Shown: positions 33,200 through 42,802 of the stretch, piece by piece
How positions within the stretch are numbered: the first letter of the stretch is position 1
How the letters are laid out: each line of letters begins with the position of its first letter
DNA from: Marinomonas colpomeniae
GTDB taxonomy: Bacteria; Pseudomonadota; Gammaproteobacteria; Pseudomonadales; Marinomonadaceae
Assembly: GCF_014803385.1 (NCBI RefSeq)
Contig: NZ_JACYFC010000003.1
Coordinates: 310,001 to 374,000, forward strand
Direction: 5' to 3'
DNA: 64,000 nt
The notes under the pieces: model-generated
The model's database searches: none
The model's input: the letters and a program-made list of their open reading frames with translations, nothing else
What the model was told of the DNA's origin: nothing
Position numbers and translations under genes: made by a program

Positions 33200-34099
33200 A
33201 TTAACCGTTTACCCCCACTAAATTCATTAAAGTGCTTTGAATCAGCAGCACGAAATGGCAGCTTTAATAAAGCTGCCAAAGAGTTGTCTGTAACGCCTTC
33301 GGCTATTAGTCACCAAATTAAGGGCTTAGAAAGTTTTCTAGGTCTTGAGCTTTTCCGACGCACCAAGCGTAAAGTCATTTTGACGGAAGCCGGTGAGACT
33401 TACTTAAAGCCAATAAAAAGTATTTTTGAACAACTAGACAATGCCACCTCAGAACTTAAGAGTAAGCAAAAAACAGGCTCTCTTAGATTGGCGGTTGCAC
33501 CTGCCTTTCTTACTCGTTGGTTAATGCCTAGGATGGAGCGTTTTCAAGAGCGTTATCCAGATATTCAAATAGAAATAAGCTCCTCTGGTGGGCTAGTCGA
33601 TTTTTCTGCTAATGATATTGATATGGCGGTATATTTCGGTAATGGCGAGTGGGAGGGAGTAGAGGCACACTATTTACGTCCTGCTCGATTAGCTCCTGTA
33701 TGTAACCCAAGGCTGATAAAAGCAGATCAACCTATTAATACACCGGAAGACATGCGCTTCTACCCTTTATTGCACGTTACGAAACGAAAAGATGAATGGC
33801 ATGACTGGCTGCAGCAGCATGATTTGGACCCTACTCGTTTTCGTCGTGGTTTGATGTTCTCAAGTGGCTCTTTAACTGCAGGCGCTGCTGCACAAGGTTT
33901 GGGTATTGCACTGTCAGATTCTGAACTTGTCATGCCAGAAATTGAAGCGGGAACATTGAAGATATTGTTTGATCAGCATTTGATTACTAACAAGTCTTTT
34001 TACTTGGTGTATGAAAAACGTCGCTCGGTTACTTCAGCTATGATGGCTTTCAAAGAATGGATTATTGAAGAAATGGACGGCGGTAAAATAATTCAATGA
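33200..34099 (+). CDS. LysR family (GcvA-like) regulator with ATT start codon
   Basis: This is a 299-residue regulator if translation begins at ATT 33200. That reading gives N-R-L-P-P-L-N-S-L-K-C-F-E-S-A-A-R-N-G-S-F, the usual GcvA-type N-terminus, and GGAG lies 8 nt before it. A TAA at 33179-33181 closes the frame upstream, and no ATG, GTG or TTG occurs until TTG 33284, which would delete the first half of the winged helix (NKAAKELSVTPSAISHQIKGLE). The rest is a complete LysR effector domain. ATT starts are rare. The alternative is a base error at this codon. Confidence 0.75.
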   Translation: MNRLPPLNSLKCFESAARNGSFNKAAKELSVTPSAISHQIKGLESFLGLELFRRTKRKVILTEAGETYLKPIKSIFEQLDNATSELKSKQKTGSLRLAVAPAFLTRWLMPRMERFQERYPDIQIEISSSGGLVDFSANDIDMAVYFGNGEWEGVEAHYLRPARLAPVCNPRLIKADQPINTPEDMRFYPLLHVTKRKDEWHDWLQQHDLDPTRFRRGLMFSSGSLTAGAAAQGLGIALSDSELVMPEIEAGTLKILFDQHLITNKSFYLVYEKRRSVTSAMMAFKEWIIEEMDGGKIIQ

Positions 34100-34182
34100 T
34101 ATTATCTACCAGCTACTTTATATGTAATCTATTCAATCACTTTTTTGTTTAATGGTTTTTCAATCTAGATGAGAATTTTTTT

Positions 34183-34473
34183 ATGAGCGCAGCGTTAACG
34201 GTAAACAGTTATTTTGATGATAAAGTAAAATCAGTTGCATTGGAGAATGCCGAAGGGGTTTCTACTGTCGGTGTAATGGCGATTGGTGAATACGAATTTG
34301 GTACAAGCCAAAAAGAGTATATGACGGTTGTTTCAGGGGCGTTAACTGTTATGTTGCCAGCTGAAAATGAATGGAAAATATTTGCTAAAGGTGAAACTTT
34401 TATCGTTGAGGCAAATCAACGCTTTCAAGTCAAAGTATCTGAAACAACTGCTTACTTGTGTCGTTACGAATAA
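34183..34473 (+). CDS. ppnP: pyrimidine/purine nucleoside phosphorylase PpnP
   Basis: This 96-residue single-domain cupin (formerly DUF1255) matches PpnP through [44 protein letters not shown] and the ending TAYLCRYE. It splits nucleosides with phosphate to base and ribose-1-phosphate. The small size is normal. It stands alone and is followed by a strong terminator. Confidence 0.92.
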   Translation: MSAALTVNSYFDDKVKSVALENAEGVSTVGVMAIGEYEFGTSQKEYMTVVSGALTVMLPAENEWKIFAKGETFIVEANQRFQVKVSETTAYLCRYE

Positions 34474-34510
34474 TCTATTGATAGCTAGCTATAGATAATA
34501 AGAACTCAAA

Positions 34511-34543
34511 TAAAAAGGGCTGATTTATAATCAGCCCTTTTTA
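34511..34543. terminator. bidirectional rho-independent terminator
   Basis: A perfect 15-bp stem (34511-34525 with 34529-34543) around a 3-nt loop follows ppnP. It is A-flanked on the left and T-flanked on the right, so it also serves the convergent mltD. Confidence 0.9.
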
Positions 34544-34589
34544 TTTGTCTTGCTCTAAAATAGTTTTGCTAAGTAATAATTTAAAAAAC

Positions 34590-36227
34590 TTAGCCGCCAA
34601 CCACATTAATAAGTAAAGTTACTCTGTCTCCAGGTTGAACGTATTTTTTACTACTTACTTTAGGGTTCCAGCCTTTGATGTCATTTACAGATACTTTGAA
34701 CTTGTTTGCAACTAAAGCCAATGACTCACCAGAGCGAATAGTGTAAACCACTTTTTTGACTACGCTTCGCGAACTGCCTTTAGATGCTTTAGGCTGCAGC
34801 CAGACCACAAGTTTTTTACCAGGCATTAGGCGGTCTGCTAGCCCCATACTATTCCAACGAGCCAGCGTTTTGCTATCGGTATCGTATTTATTGGCGATTA
34901 ACCATAAGCTATCTCCAGACTTTACCGTATAGCTAATTTTAATGCGATTTCGGTTTGGCGCGCTAGATTGCTTGGCTAATAAACGTTGATGAGAGCTAAG
35001 TGTGTAGCTTTCGATGTTATTGGTTGCCACTGGAATCATCAGTTCTTGACCAACACGAATGAAGGACGAAGGTATTTTATTTACATTCTGTAAAACGCTT
35101 GCTGTGGTGTTATGTTTCTTAGCAACCAGCAGTAAACTATCACCTGATTTTACGGTATAGCGAACCCAAGTAACTCTATCTTTGTTTGGAATCTCAGCCA
35201 GTTTTTTTCTGAATTGCTTGGCCTTTGTAATTGGCATAAGTAAGCGGTGAGGCCCATCTGGAGAGGTTGCCCACTGATTAAAGCCTGGATTTAATAGATA
35301 TACTTCGTCGATGCTTATTCCTGCCATATCAGCCGCTTGTGCTAGATCAAGCTGACCACCAATATCGACCACATCAAAATAAGGTTTGTTTGGAATAAAG
35401 TAGGTTGAGTAATTGTACTTTTCTGGATTTTTGATTATTTTCGCTAAAGCAATAAGCTTTGGCACATAAGCTCTAGTTTCTTTTGGTAGGTCGAGAGACC
35501 AAAAATCCGTTGGTTTACCTGCCTTCTTATTCTTCCTGATAGCTCTTAATACTCTACCTTCACCTGAATTGTAAGAGGCGAGAGCATGGTACCAGTTTCC
35601 ATCAAACATTTTATGTAGGCGAGTTAGGTAAGCAATAGCAGCTTGAGTTGAGCCTATAATGTCTCTTCGACCGTCATACCACCAAGTTTGATCTAAACCA
35701 TACATTTGTCCTGTTGATGGTATAAATTGCCAAGGGCCAGATGCTCGGCCATGGCTGTAACCAAAAGGATCAAAACCACTTTCTACAATAGGCAGTAACG
35801 CTATTTCAGTTGGTATTCCCGCTTTTTCTAATTCGCTAACAATATAGTGTAAGTAGCGCTCACCACGTTTTGAAACACGATCTAAATAAGAAGGGTGCGT
35901 ACTGAACCATCGTAGTTGTGACGTTAAACGAGGGCGATCAATGTCTAAGTCAAGCTCAAAGCCATCTCGGATTCGATCCCAAATATCATCAGGAACGTTA
36001 GGTTCATTGATAGGAATTGGTTCAATTTCTTCAGAAGACGCAATAGTCGAGTCTATTGTTGGGATGTCATCAATCACCCCTAAGCGTTCGCTATCCGCTT
36101 CAACAATATCAGCTTCTTCTGCCGATTCTAATGCATTAGAGGTGCTGCTTTGTTCTGTTTTAGACGTCGTTTGGCAAGCGCTAAGGAAAAGGCTTGCCAA
36201 GCAAATCCATAAGATTTTATATGTCAT
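34590..36227 (-). CDS. mltD: membrane-bound lytic murein transglycosylase D with three LysM domains
   Basis: This is a 545-residue lipoprotein (lipobox LSAC, Cys18 from ATG 36227). The SLT lysozyme-like domain (about residues 120-260) has ALLPIVESGFDPFGYSHG with the catalytic Glu, GPWQFIPSTG and HALASYNSGEGRV. Three LysM repeats follow, with YTVKSGDSLLLVAKKH, YTVKSGDSLWLIANKY and YTIRSGESLALVANKF. It cleaves glycan strands of peptidoglycan during remodelling. A GTG nine bases upstream is also in frame; neither start has a strong Shine-Dalgarno sequence. An acidic linker (about 20-70) separates the lipid anchor from the enzyme. Confidence 0.92.
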   Translation of the reverse strand: MTYKILWICLASLFLSACQTTSKTEQSSTSNALESAEEADIVEADSERLGVIDDIPTIDSTIASSEEIEPIPINEPNVPDDIWDRIRDGFELDLDIDRPRLTSQLRWFSTHPSYLDRVSKRGERYLHYIVSELEKAGIPTEIALLPIVESGFDPFGYSHGRASGPWQFIPSTGQMYGLDQTWWYDGRRDIIGSTQAAIAYLTRLHKMFDGNWYHALASYNSGEGRVLRAIRKNKKAGKPTDFWSLDLPKETRAYVPKLIALAKIIKNPEKYNYSTYFIPNKPYFDVVDIGGQLDLAQAADMAGISIDEVYLLNPGFNQWATSPDGPHRLLMPITKAKQFRKKLAEIPNKDRVTWVRYTVKSGDSLLLVAKKHNTTASVLQNVNKIPSSFIRVGQELMIPVATNNIESYTLSSHQRLLAKQSSAPNRNRIKISYTVKSGDSLWLIANKYDTDSKTLARWNSMGLADRLMPGKKLVVWLQPKASKGSSRSVVKKVVYTIRSGESLALVANKFKVSVNDIKGWNPKVSSKKYVQPGDRVTLLINVVGG

Positions 36228-36281
36228 GAAGGCCACAAAATTAAATAAAGTTTAGGCATTTTAAAGGTGTAACCGACGAGG

Positions 36282-37061
36282 TCAACTAAAACTATCTTTA
36301 GCGCGTCGTACTTGACTGAATACAGCGGTTGAATTTTGCGCTAAGAGCTCTTTAAGTTGTTGTGCCGCATGCGTTTTTACGGAGATGTTATGAGTGCGTA
36401 AAAAAGGGTTAGTTTTTTTCTCTAAGCTTAATATTGAAGGTAAAGTAGGTATATTGTTTTCACGTTGTTGTTTGCTGGCGATATTGCTCTCTATTAAATC
36501 TGTATTTTCTGGCTCTAAGGACAGCGCAAAACGATAGTTCGCTAAGGTGTATTCATGGGTACAATAAATAAGTGTGTCATCAGGCAGTACTGATATTTTC
36601 GTCATAGCCGTCAGCATAAGCTCAGGTGTGCCTTCCATTATGCGGCCACAACCTCCTTTAAAAAGAGTGTCACCACTGAACAAAATCGGTTTGTCGTGCT
36701 GAGAATCAGAGAAATAACATAAGTGGTCTAAAGTGTGTCCAGGGGTTTCTATTACTTTGAATTCACGTGAAAAAATATCAAGGTGATCGCCTTCACTCAT
36801 TGGTTGAGTGACAAGTGACGTCAAATGTTTTGGGCCATAGACTGGACATTTGGAATGTTGCTTTAGGTCAGCTACGCCACCTGTATGGTCGTTGTGGTGA
36901 TGGGTGATTAGAATGCCTACTAAGTTTTTTGTATTCTCATTGCAATAATTTAATACGACCTCCGCTGACCCTGGGTCTACAGCCCAGATGTCGGAACTAT
37001 CTTTATCTTCGATTATCCAGATATAATTGTCTTCAAAGGCAGGAAGCGGAAATAGAATCAT
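36282..37061 (-). CDS. gloB: hydroxyacylglutathione hydrolase (glyoxalase II)
   Basis: This 259-residue metallo-beta-lactamase-fold enzyme hydrolyses S-lactoylglutathione to lactate and glutathione in methylglyoxal detoxification. The dinuclear metal motif T53-H-H-H-N-D-H59 and later GHTLDHLCY, FSGDTLFKGGCGR and CTHEYTLANYRF are present. It is divergent from the methyltransferase-rnhA-dnaQ operon, the same arrangement as gloB in enteric bacteria. Confidence 0.95.
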   Translation of the reverse strand: MILFPLPAFEDNYIWIIEDKDSSDIWAVDPGSAEVVLNYCNENTKNLVGILITHHHNDHTGGVADLKQHSKCPVYGPKHLTSLVTQPMSEGDHLDIFSREFKVIETPGHTLDHLCYFSDSQHDKPILFSGDTLFKGGCGRIMEGTPELMLTAMTKISVLPDDTLIYCTHEYTLANYRFALSLEPENTDLIESNIASKQQRENNIPTLPSILSLEKKTNPFLRTHNISVKTHAAQQLKELLAQNSTAVFSQVRRAKDSFS

Positions 37062-37160
37062 ATATTGTCTACTTTAAATAAGGGTAGTTACATTTCGTAT
37101 GACAAACCTATCAAAAATAATAAGTACATTGTCATGCCGTTTTAATAGAGAAGTCATTTT

Positions 37161-37901
37161 ATGTCGAATGATCAATCAAGACAATTTTTTCAAACATGGT
37201 ATCAAAGTAGTTTAGGCGATAGTGTGTTGCAATTAGAGTTGGCTGCAATAGGGGCTGAGTTGGATTCGGCTGTTGGATACTATTTAGTGACTCAGTCACC
37301 TCTCAAGGATGTGTCTCTGGGTAATCACCGTTTGCGTGAAAGTATATTGATCTCGCCAGCATTAGAGCTTGGAGCATCATGTCGTACTGTTGTCGCGCGA
37401 GCCAGTGAGTTGCCATTTGAATCAGATGGTGTTGACGTACATGTTTTTCATCATTCATTAGATATATCGACAACGCCTCATGATGATTTGCGGGAGGCTG
37501 CAAGAACCTTATTACCAAGCGGTAAGTTAATTATTGTTGGTTTTAACCCTTGGGGCTTGTGGGGCTTCTGTCGTTTGTTTTCAAAAAAGACTAAGGCGCC
37601 TTGGTGCGGTCGATTTATTGCTCATCAAAGATTGGAAGACTGGTTGAAAGTGGCCGGTTTAACATTAGAGTCGAAACGTTTTATTTATTACGAACCACCA
37701 ATGCAAAATAGCCATTGGCGATTGCGATTTACATGGTTAGAAAAAATTCTAAGGCCGCTTAAATTGCCTTTTAGTGGTGTCTATATGATGACAGCTACAA
37801 AACAGGTGAGACGTTATACACCCTTAAAACCTCGCTGGACAAAAGCTCGAGTTCGAGTGCCACCGTTAACAAAGCCTACAACTAAAGAGATGAAAGAGTG
37901 A
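37161..37901 (+). CDS. class I SAM-dependent methyltransferase (YafS-like)
   Basis: This 246-residue protein sits between gloB and rnhA, the position of yafS in E. coli. The core is visible as [19 protein letters not shown] and [23 protein letters not shown], a pattern of the UbiE/Coq5-type methyltransferase fold; the glycine-rich motif I is weak. The substrate is unknown. Its end overlaps the start of rnhA by 4 bp. Confidence 0.82.
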   Translation: MSNDQSRQFFQTWYQSSLGDSVLQLELAAIGAELDSAVGYYLVTQSPLKDVSLGNHRLRESILISPALELGASCRTVVARASELPFESDGVDVHVFHHSLDISTTPHDDLREAARTLLPSGKLIIVGFNPWGLWGFCRLFSKKTKAPWCGRFIAHQRLEDWLKVAGLTLESKRFIYYEPPMQNSHWRLRFTWLEKILRPLKLPFSGVYMMTATKQVRRYTPLKPRWTKARVRVPPLTKPTTKEMKE

Positions 37902-38341
37902 AAGATGTAATTATGTACACAGATGGTGCCTGTAAAGGAAACCCTGGAATTGGAGGGTGGGGTGCTTGGCTTACGTTTGGTGAGCATGAAAAGCGTTTGT
38001 GTGGTGGTGAACACGACACGACAAATAATAGGATGGAGCTAATGGGAGCCATCGAAGGGCTTAGTGCATTAAAAGAAAAATGCACAGTAACGCTTTATAC
38101 CGATTCTTCATATGTGCAAAAAGGCATTACTGAGTGGTTGGCTGGATGGAAACGAAAAGGTTGGAAAACAGCTTCCAGGCAACCCGTTAAAAATAAAGAT
38201 CTATGGCAAGCATTAGATGAGCAATGTCAAAAACACGATGTGACATGGAAATGGGTTAAAGGTCACGCAGGTATTGAAGGTAATGAAATTGCCGATGATT
38301 TGGCAAACGAAGGCATTGATAAATTGAGGGCTGCGTCATGA
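37898..38341 (+). CDS. rnhA: ribonuclease HI
   Basis: This 147-residue enzyme cuts the RNA strand of RNA-DNA hybrids. It has [16 protein letters not shown] with the first catalytic Asp, [13 protein letters not shown] with catalytic Glu, [10 protein letters not shown] and [20 protein letters not shown]. The GTG start overlaps the methyltransferase stop, and the gene overlaps dnaQ by 4 bp, the classical rnhA-dnaQ arrangement. Confidence 0.96.
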   Translation: MKDVIMYTDGACKGNPGIGGWGAWLTFGEHEKRLCGGEHDTTNNRMELMGAIEGLSALKEKCTVTLYTDSSYVQKGITEWLAGWKRKGWKTASRQPVKNKDLWQALDEQCQKHDVTWKWVKGHAGIEGNEIADDLANEGIDKLRAAS

Positions 38342-39051
38342 GGCAAGTCATTCTTGATACCGAAACCACTGGTATTGATCCGAAACAAGGGCACCGAATT
38401 ATCGAAATTGGGTGTGTAGAAATGATAGGGCGTAAGCTGACGAAGCGACACTTTCATGTCTATATTAACCCTGATCGAGAGGTTGAGGCTGAAGCCTTTC
38501 AGGTGCATGGTATCAGTAATGAATTTCTTGCGGATAAGCCGCGGTTTCATGAAATAGCTCAAGATTTTTTTGATTTTATTAAAGGTGCTGAACTCGTCAT
38601 CCATAATGCCCCTTTTGATATTGGTTTTATGGATCATGAGTTTTCTCGTTTAGGTGGTTATCCAAAAACTGCTGAAGTATGTGGTGTCTTTGATAGTTTG
38701 GTTTATGCTCGTAAAAAGCACCCAGGGCAGAAAAACAACCTTAACATTTTGTGTAAACGTTATGGTATTGATAACTCGCATCGAGAGTTACACGGCGCAT
38801 TGCTAGATGCTGAAATTCTTGCCGACGTATATTTATTGATGACTGGCGGTCAAACTAATTTAGGTTTGGCAAATAGCTCTGACTCAGAATCTAATGAGGA
38901 GGGGGCGGTAGAAAGTATTCGTCGTCTTGCTTCTGATCGTCCTTCGTTAAAAATCATTAGAGCGACGGACGATGAATTAAAAGTGCACGAAGAGCGTCTA
39001 AATCTAATTGATAAAAAATCTGGTCAATCTTTATGGCGAGTGAAGCATTAG
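38338..39051 (+). CDS. dnaQ: DNA polymerase III epsilon subunit (proofreading exonuclease)
   Basis: This 237-residue DEDDh exonuclease has [21 protein letters not shown] (DxE), [16 protein letters not shown] and [17 protein letters not shown] (HxAxxD). The C-terminal segment that binds the alpha subunit (about 190-237) is present and divergent, as is usual. It gives replication fidelity. A terminator follows after a 60-bp gap. Confidence 0.95.
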   Translation: MRQVILDTETTGIDPKQGHRIIEIGCVEMIGRKLTKRHFHVYINPDREVEAEAFQVHGISNEFLADKPRFHEIAQDFFDFIKGAELVIHNAPFDIGFMDHEFSRLGGYPKTAEVCGVFDSLVYARKKHPGQKNNLNILCKRYGIDNSHRELHGALLDAEILADVYLLMTGGQTNLGLANSSDSESNEEGAVESIRRLASDRPSLKIIRATDDELKVHEERLNLIDKKSGQSLWRVKH

Positions 39052-39112
39052 TTGAATTAAATATTAATTAGACTGAGCTATTCTTAAGTAATGGCTTTCA
39101 TAATTGAACAAT

Positions 39113-39140
39113 AAAAAAGCCCTTTTTTGAGGGCTTTTTT
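39113..39140. terminator. rho-independent terminator
   Basis: A 11-bp stem (39113-39123 with 39130-39140) ends in T-run. It closes the rnhA-dnaQ unit and faces nhaB from the other strand. Confidence 0.88.
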
Positions 39141-39166
39141 ATTGGTTTATATCGAAGTATTAATAC

Positions 39167-40669
39167 TTATAAGAAGTAAACAACACAAAGGCCACCAACA
39201 AGGCTTAATACGATAGTGTAAGGCAAAGCCATCCAAACCATCTTGCCATAAGACAGTCGTAATAGTGGCGCAATGGCAGACGTGAGTAAGAATAAGAAAG
39301 CAGCTTGGCCATTTGGTGTTGCCACACTTGGTAAGTTTGTTCCTGTATTGATTGCGACAGCTAATGTTTCAAAATGCTCTCGAGTAATTGAGCCTGCATC
39401 AAGAGCAGCTTTTACTTCGCCAATATAGATGGTTGCTACAAATACATTATCGCTGATGGCAGATAAAATACCATTAGCGACAAAAAACATAATAGGTTGT
39501 GAATGTGTTGGCATATTTAGAACAACATCAATAATCGGTTGAAAAAGGTGTTGTTCATGGATAACTGAGACTATGGTAAAGAAGACGACTAAAAGAGCAG
39601 TGAAAGGCAGGGCTTCCTCAAAAGCATGACCAATTTGGTGTTCTTCAGTAATACCGTTGAATGCGGTTAGTAAAACAATCACCATTAATCCAACTAAACC
39701 AACTTCCGCTACATGAAATGCCAAAGAAAGTATAAGTAAAACAGCAACAATGCCTTGGACGATTAATTGTGCTTTGTTTTTATGGGTATTTTTTTGTGAT
39801 TCTTCTTCTTCGTATTTTTTTAGAATATTACGTACATTTTCAGGTAGGTGAGCACCATAATCAAACCACTTTGTTTTTTCCAGAACAATGACGGTGAGTA
39901 GACCACAAACTAGTACCGGCATTGAAATAGGGGCGACGCGAATAAAAAATTCAAGAAAATCCCAGCCAGCAACTTTAGCTATTAATAGATTCTGAGGTTC
40001 CCCTACCAGTGTTGCCACGCCACCTAAGGCAGTTCCGATTGCACCATGCATTAATAAACTACGGAGGAAGGAGCGAAACTCTGCTAAATCAAGTTGGTTT
40101 ACAGGGAGTATGTTGTCGTCACTGTTAGGGTTGTGTTTATTATTTGATGATTGGTCTGATGCCACTTTATGATAAACCGAATAAAAACCAACACTGACAC
40201 TGATTAATACCGCCGTCACCGTCAAAGCGTCTAGAAATGCAGATAATATGGCGGCCGTTAAGCTGAATACTAGAGAAATAGCGACTTTAGAACGTATTTT
40301 GACGAGTAATTTATTAAAGATAAACAGCAACATGCCTTGCATAAAGTAAATGCCAGCCACCATAAACATTAATAATAAAATCACATCGAAGTTTTTAATG
40401 ACTTCATGATAAACGCCGTCAGATGTTGTTAAACCTAATAAAACGGCTTGAATTGCAATAAGACCACCTGGTTGAAGGGGATAGCATTTAAGCGCCATTG
40501 CAAGGGTGAAAATAAACTCAATAATCAGCAGCCAGCCAGTAATAAACGGCCCAAGCGTCACAACGGCAATAGGATTGATTATTAGGAAAGCGATCACGGC
40601 TTGTTTGTACCAAAGGGGAGAGGCCCCAAGGAAATTATTACCAAGCGCTTGTGATATGGAAGTTTTCAT
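39167..40669 (-). CDS. nhaB: Na+/H+ antiporter NhaB
   Basis: This 500-residue membrane protein begins [22 protein letters not shown], the conserved NhaB start, and has about 12-14 hydrophobic segments including [17 protein letters not shown] and [21 protein letters not shown]. It exchanges external protons for internal sodium, which fits an organism that also runs a sodium-pumping NADH dehydrogenase. It is transcribed alone. Confidence 0.94.
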   Translation of the reverse strand: MKTSISQALGNNFLGASPLWYKQAVIAFLIINPIAVVTLGPFITGWLLIIEFIFTLAMALKCYPLQPGGLIAIQAVLLGLTTSDGVYHEVIKNFDVILLLMFMVAGIYFMQGMLLFIFNKLLVKIRSKVAISLVFSLTAAILSAFLDALTVTAVLISVSVGFYSVYHKVASDQSSNNKHNPNSDDNILPVNQLDLAEFRSFLRSLLMHGAIGTALGGVATLVGEPQNLLIAKVAGWDFLEFFIRVAPISMPVLVCGLLTVIVLEKTKWFDYGAHLPENVRNILKKYEEEESQKNTHKNKAQLIVQGIVAVLLILSLAFHVAEVGLVGLMVIVLLTAFNGITEEHQIGHAFEEALPFTALLVVFFTIVSVIHEQHLFQPIIDVVLNMPTHSQPIMFFVANGILSAISDNVFVATIYIGEVKAALDAGSITREHFETLAVAINTGTNLPSVATPNGQAAFLFLLTSAIAPLLRLSYGKMVWMALPYTIVLSLVGGLCVVYFL

Positions 40670-40842
40670 TTGCCGTTCCTTTTGAAAGTATTGTTCTTGT
40701 ATTTAAATTCAGATAAATAAGTGGGCAGATGATAAGGGATAAATAAATGAGTATCTATAGCGATTAATGCGTAAAAGGTATTGTTATTTGCGCAAATAGC
40801 CCCACTATCTCAAGAACTTACGATTTATTAGAGGAAACACTA

Positions 40843-41889
40843 TTGGAATTTTTAACTGACTACGCAGGATTTTTATTAAAATTAATCAGTGTGGCTTTGA
40901 TTATTGTTTTTTTATTGGCGCTGATTGCGAGTGGAAAACGAAAGTCACAACCGGGCAGTTTATCAGTCACCAAGTTGAATGAAAGCTATGATGCTATGAA
41001 GGCGGAGCTAGATAGTCAGTTGATGGACAAGAAAGACCTCAAAAACAGAGAGAAAGAAAAAAAGAAAAAAGAAAAGCTAGAAAAGAAAACTCAGAAAAAA
41101 GCCCCTAAAGAGAGTGGCGTAAAAGTCGAAGCAAAAAAGCGTCTTTATGTTTTGGATTTTGATGGAGATATTAAAGCATCGGCAGTAGAGTCAATGCGTG
41201 AAGAAATTACGGCTGTATTAAGTGTGGCTAAATCGCAAGATGAAGTAGTAGTTCGCTTGGAGAGTGGTGGTGGTGTTGTGCATGGTTATGGTCTAGCTGC
41301 TTCTCAACTTCAGCGTATCCGTGAGGCAAATATCCCTCTTACTATTTGTGTTGATAAAGTAGCAGCTAGTGGCGGTTATATGATGGCCTGTGTGGCGGAT
41401 AAAATTATTGCTGCACCTTTTGCTATTCTTGGGTCTATTGGTGTTGTTGCGCAAATTCCTAATGTGCATCGATTACTTGATAAAGGGCTAATTGATGTGG
41501 AGCTTCACACAGCTGGTCGTTATAAACGCACTCTCACTATGTTGGGTAAAAACACAGATGAAGGACGTGAAAAATTCAAACAAGATTTAGAAAGCACCCA
41601 CGACTTATTTAAGCGTTTTGTTTCGGATCAGCGTCCACAGTTAGAAATTGATGAAATTGCAACGGGTGATACTTGGTATGGCTCTGAAGCGTTAGATAAT
41701 AAATTGATTGATGTTGTAATGACGAGCGATGCTTATTTAGTCTCTCATTATGAAGATGCAGAAGTTATTCAGGTTACTTATAAGCAACCTAAAGGAATGG
41801 CTGAGCGCCTTGGCTTGTCACTGTTTTCAGCGTTAGAGTACAAAGCGGTATCTTGGATCGGGAAAATAACTCAATCTCGCGGTTATTAG
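40843..41889 (+). CDS. sohB: inner-membrane serine protease SohB
   Basis: This 348-residue S49 peptidase has an N-terminal membrane segment (about residues 9-29), a Lys-rich charged linker (about 60-95) and the protease domain. The likely Ser-Lys dyad is S176 in VAASGGYMM and K228 in AGRYKRTLTMLG. The start is TTG 40843 after GAGGA. SohB acts like SppA on the periplasmic face. The gene is followed by a strong terminator. Confidence 0.93.
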   Translation: MEFLTDYAGFLLKLISVALIIVFLLALIASGKRKSQPGSLSVTKLNESYDAMKAELDSQLMDKKDLKNREKEKKKKEKLEKKTQKKAPKESGVKVEAKKRLYVLDFDGDIKASAVESMREEITAVLSVAKSQDEVVVRLESGGGVVHGYGLAASQLQRIREANIPLTICVDKVAASGGYMMACVADKIIAAPFAILGSIGVVAQIPNVHRLLDKGLIDVELHTAGRYKRTLTMLGKNTDEGREKFKQDLESTHDLFKRFVSDQRPQLEIDEIATGDTWYGSEALDNKLIDVVMTSDAYLVSHYEDAEVIQVTYKQPKGMAERLGLSLFSALEYKAVSWIGKITQSRGY

Positions 41890-41952
41890 TAACTGAAATG
41901 CTAAGCTAAAAAGCTCTAGCTAGTTACTTGATGGCAGGTACAGTTAAAAAAC

Positions 41953-41990
41953 AAAAAGGTAATATGCAAAAAAAAGCATATTACCTTTTT
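41953..41990. terminator. bidirectional rho-independent terminator
   Basis: A perfect 15-bp stem (41953-41967 with 41976-41990) encloses an A-rich loop and ends in T-run. It separates the convergent sohB and csiV. Confidence 0.9.
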
Positions 41991-42022
41991 TTATTTTTGA
42001 TTTAATACGCGTTTACGGAATT

Positions 42023-42802
42023 CTATTGGCCTAAGCTAGACAGTTCGTTAGTGCTTCGAAGGCTATCATAGTTAAGACTTTTCCCTGTCTCTGGTGTTAC
42101 TGATTGTGCTGCTATCTCTGCCATTGCATCTTCTAGTTCTATTGGCTCAAAATAAATCAAGGTCCCTATTTTTGGATGGTCCAAATAGTTAACCTTCTTG
42201 CTCGCCGTTTTGTTGGATAGGTCTAGTTTTAATACGAGTGCAGGTCCAAATGTTTTGATTTCTGTTTCATCTGACAAAATAGGAAAGGAAGGTTGGTTAC
42301 TTTCGTTTTCAAGATTTTTTTCCATAAAAGGTTGAGATAGATTATCAAATAAATAATGTTGATAATGAATATTAGATTCCAAATAACGACCTAATTTTAT
42401 CTTGATGTTACCTGTTAGTTCTGGATAACCGTTTTTCTTTTGCTCGCTTTGAAAGTTTTTGGTTATAACATCGCCAGCTTCTCTAAAAATGAGCGTCCAC
42501 TTTTGATTGGCTACAATGGTGACATGATTTGATAGTCTTTTTTTGATGTTTTCAAAAGGCGTTTGTTCCGATTGTTTAGAATCGTTGTTGCTTTCGGCTG
42601 TATTTCTTAGATGTTGAATATCTTGTAAAGATAAGACGCTTTTGTAGTGAATGTGTTCGCTTGATTGACCGTCTGGCCACAAGAACGTAAGAATGTGGCC
42701 TTCGTACGCTCTGGCTGTGTCTGGGTTAATGTTTCCACTATCAGCAAAAAGATGAGTGCTGAATAGGCTTATTGATAAAGCGATAAGTGTCAGGGCTTTC
42801 AA
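42023..42802 (-). CDS. csiV: CsiV family periplasmic protein
   Basis: This 259-residue exported protein has a signal peptide (hydrophobic 4-16, cleavage near HLFA). The CsiV family pattern (a peptidoglycan-associated protein known from Shewanella) is seen as LTGNIKIKLGRYLESNIHYQHYL and LDHPKIGTLIYFEPIE. It lies immediately after mfd with a 4-bp overlap, the same neighbourhood as in related genera. The mechanistic role is not clear from sequence. Confidence 0.85.
   Translation of the reverse strand: MKALTLIALSISLFSTHLFADSGNINPDTARAYEGHILTFLWPDGQSSEHIHYKSVLSLQDIQHLRNTAESNNDSKQSEQTPFENIKKRLSNHVTIVANQKWTLIFREAGDVITKNFQSEQKKNGYPELTGNIKIKLGRYLESNIHYQHYLFDNLSQPFMEKNLENESNQPSFPILSDETEIKTFGPALVLKLDLSNKTASKKVNYLDHPKIGTLIYFEPIELEDAMAEIAAQSVTPETGKSLNYDSLRSTNELSSLGQ

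Noticed and set aside
33284-34099. LysR gene starting at TTG 33284
   Set aside because: This start would remove about 28 residues of the DNA-binding domain that are plainly encoded upstream from ATT 33200.
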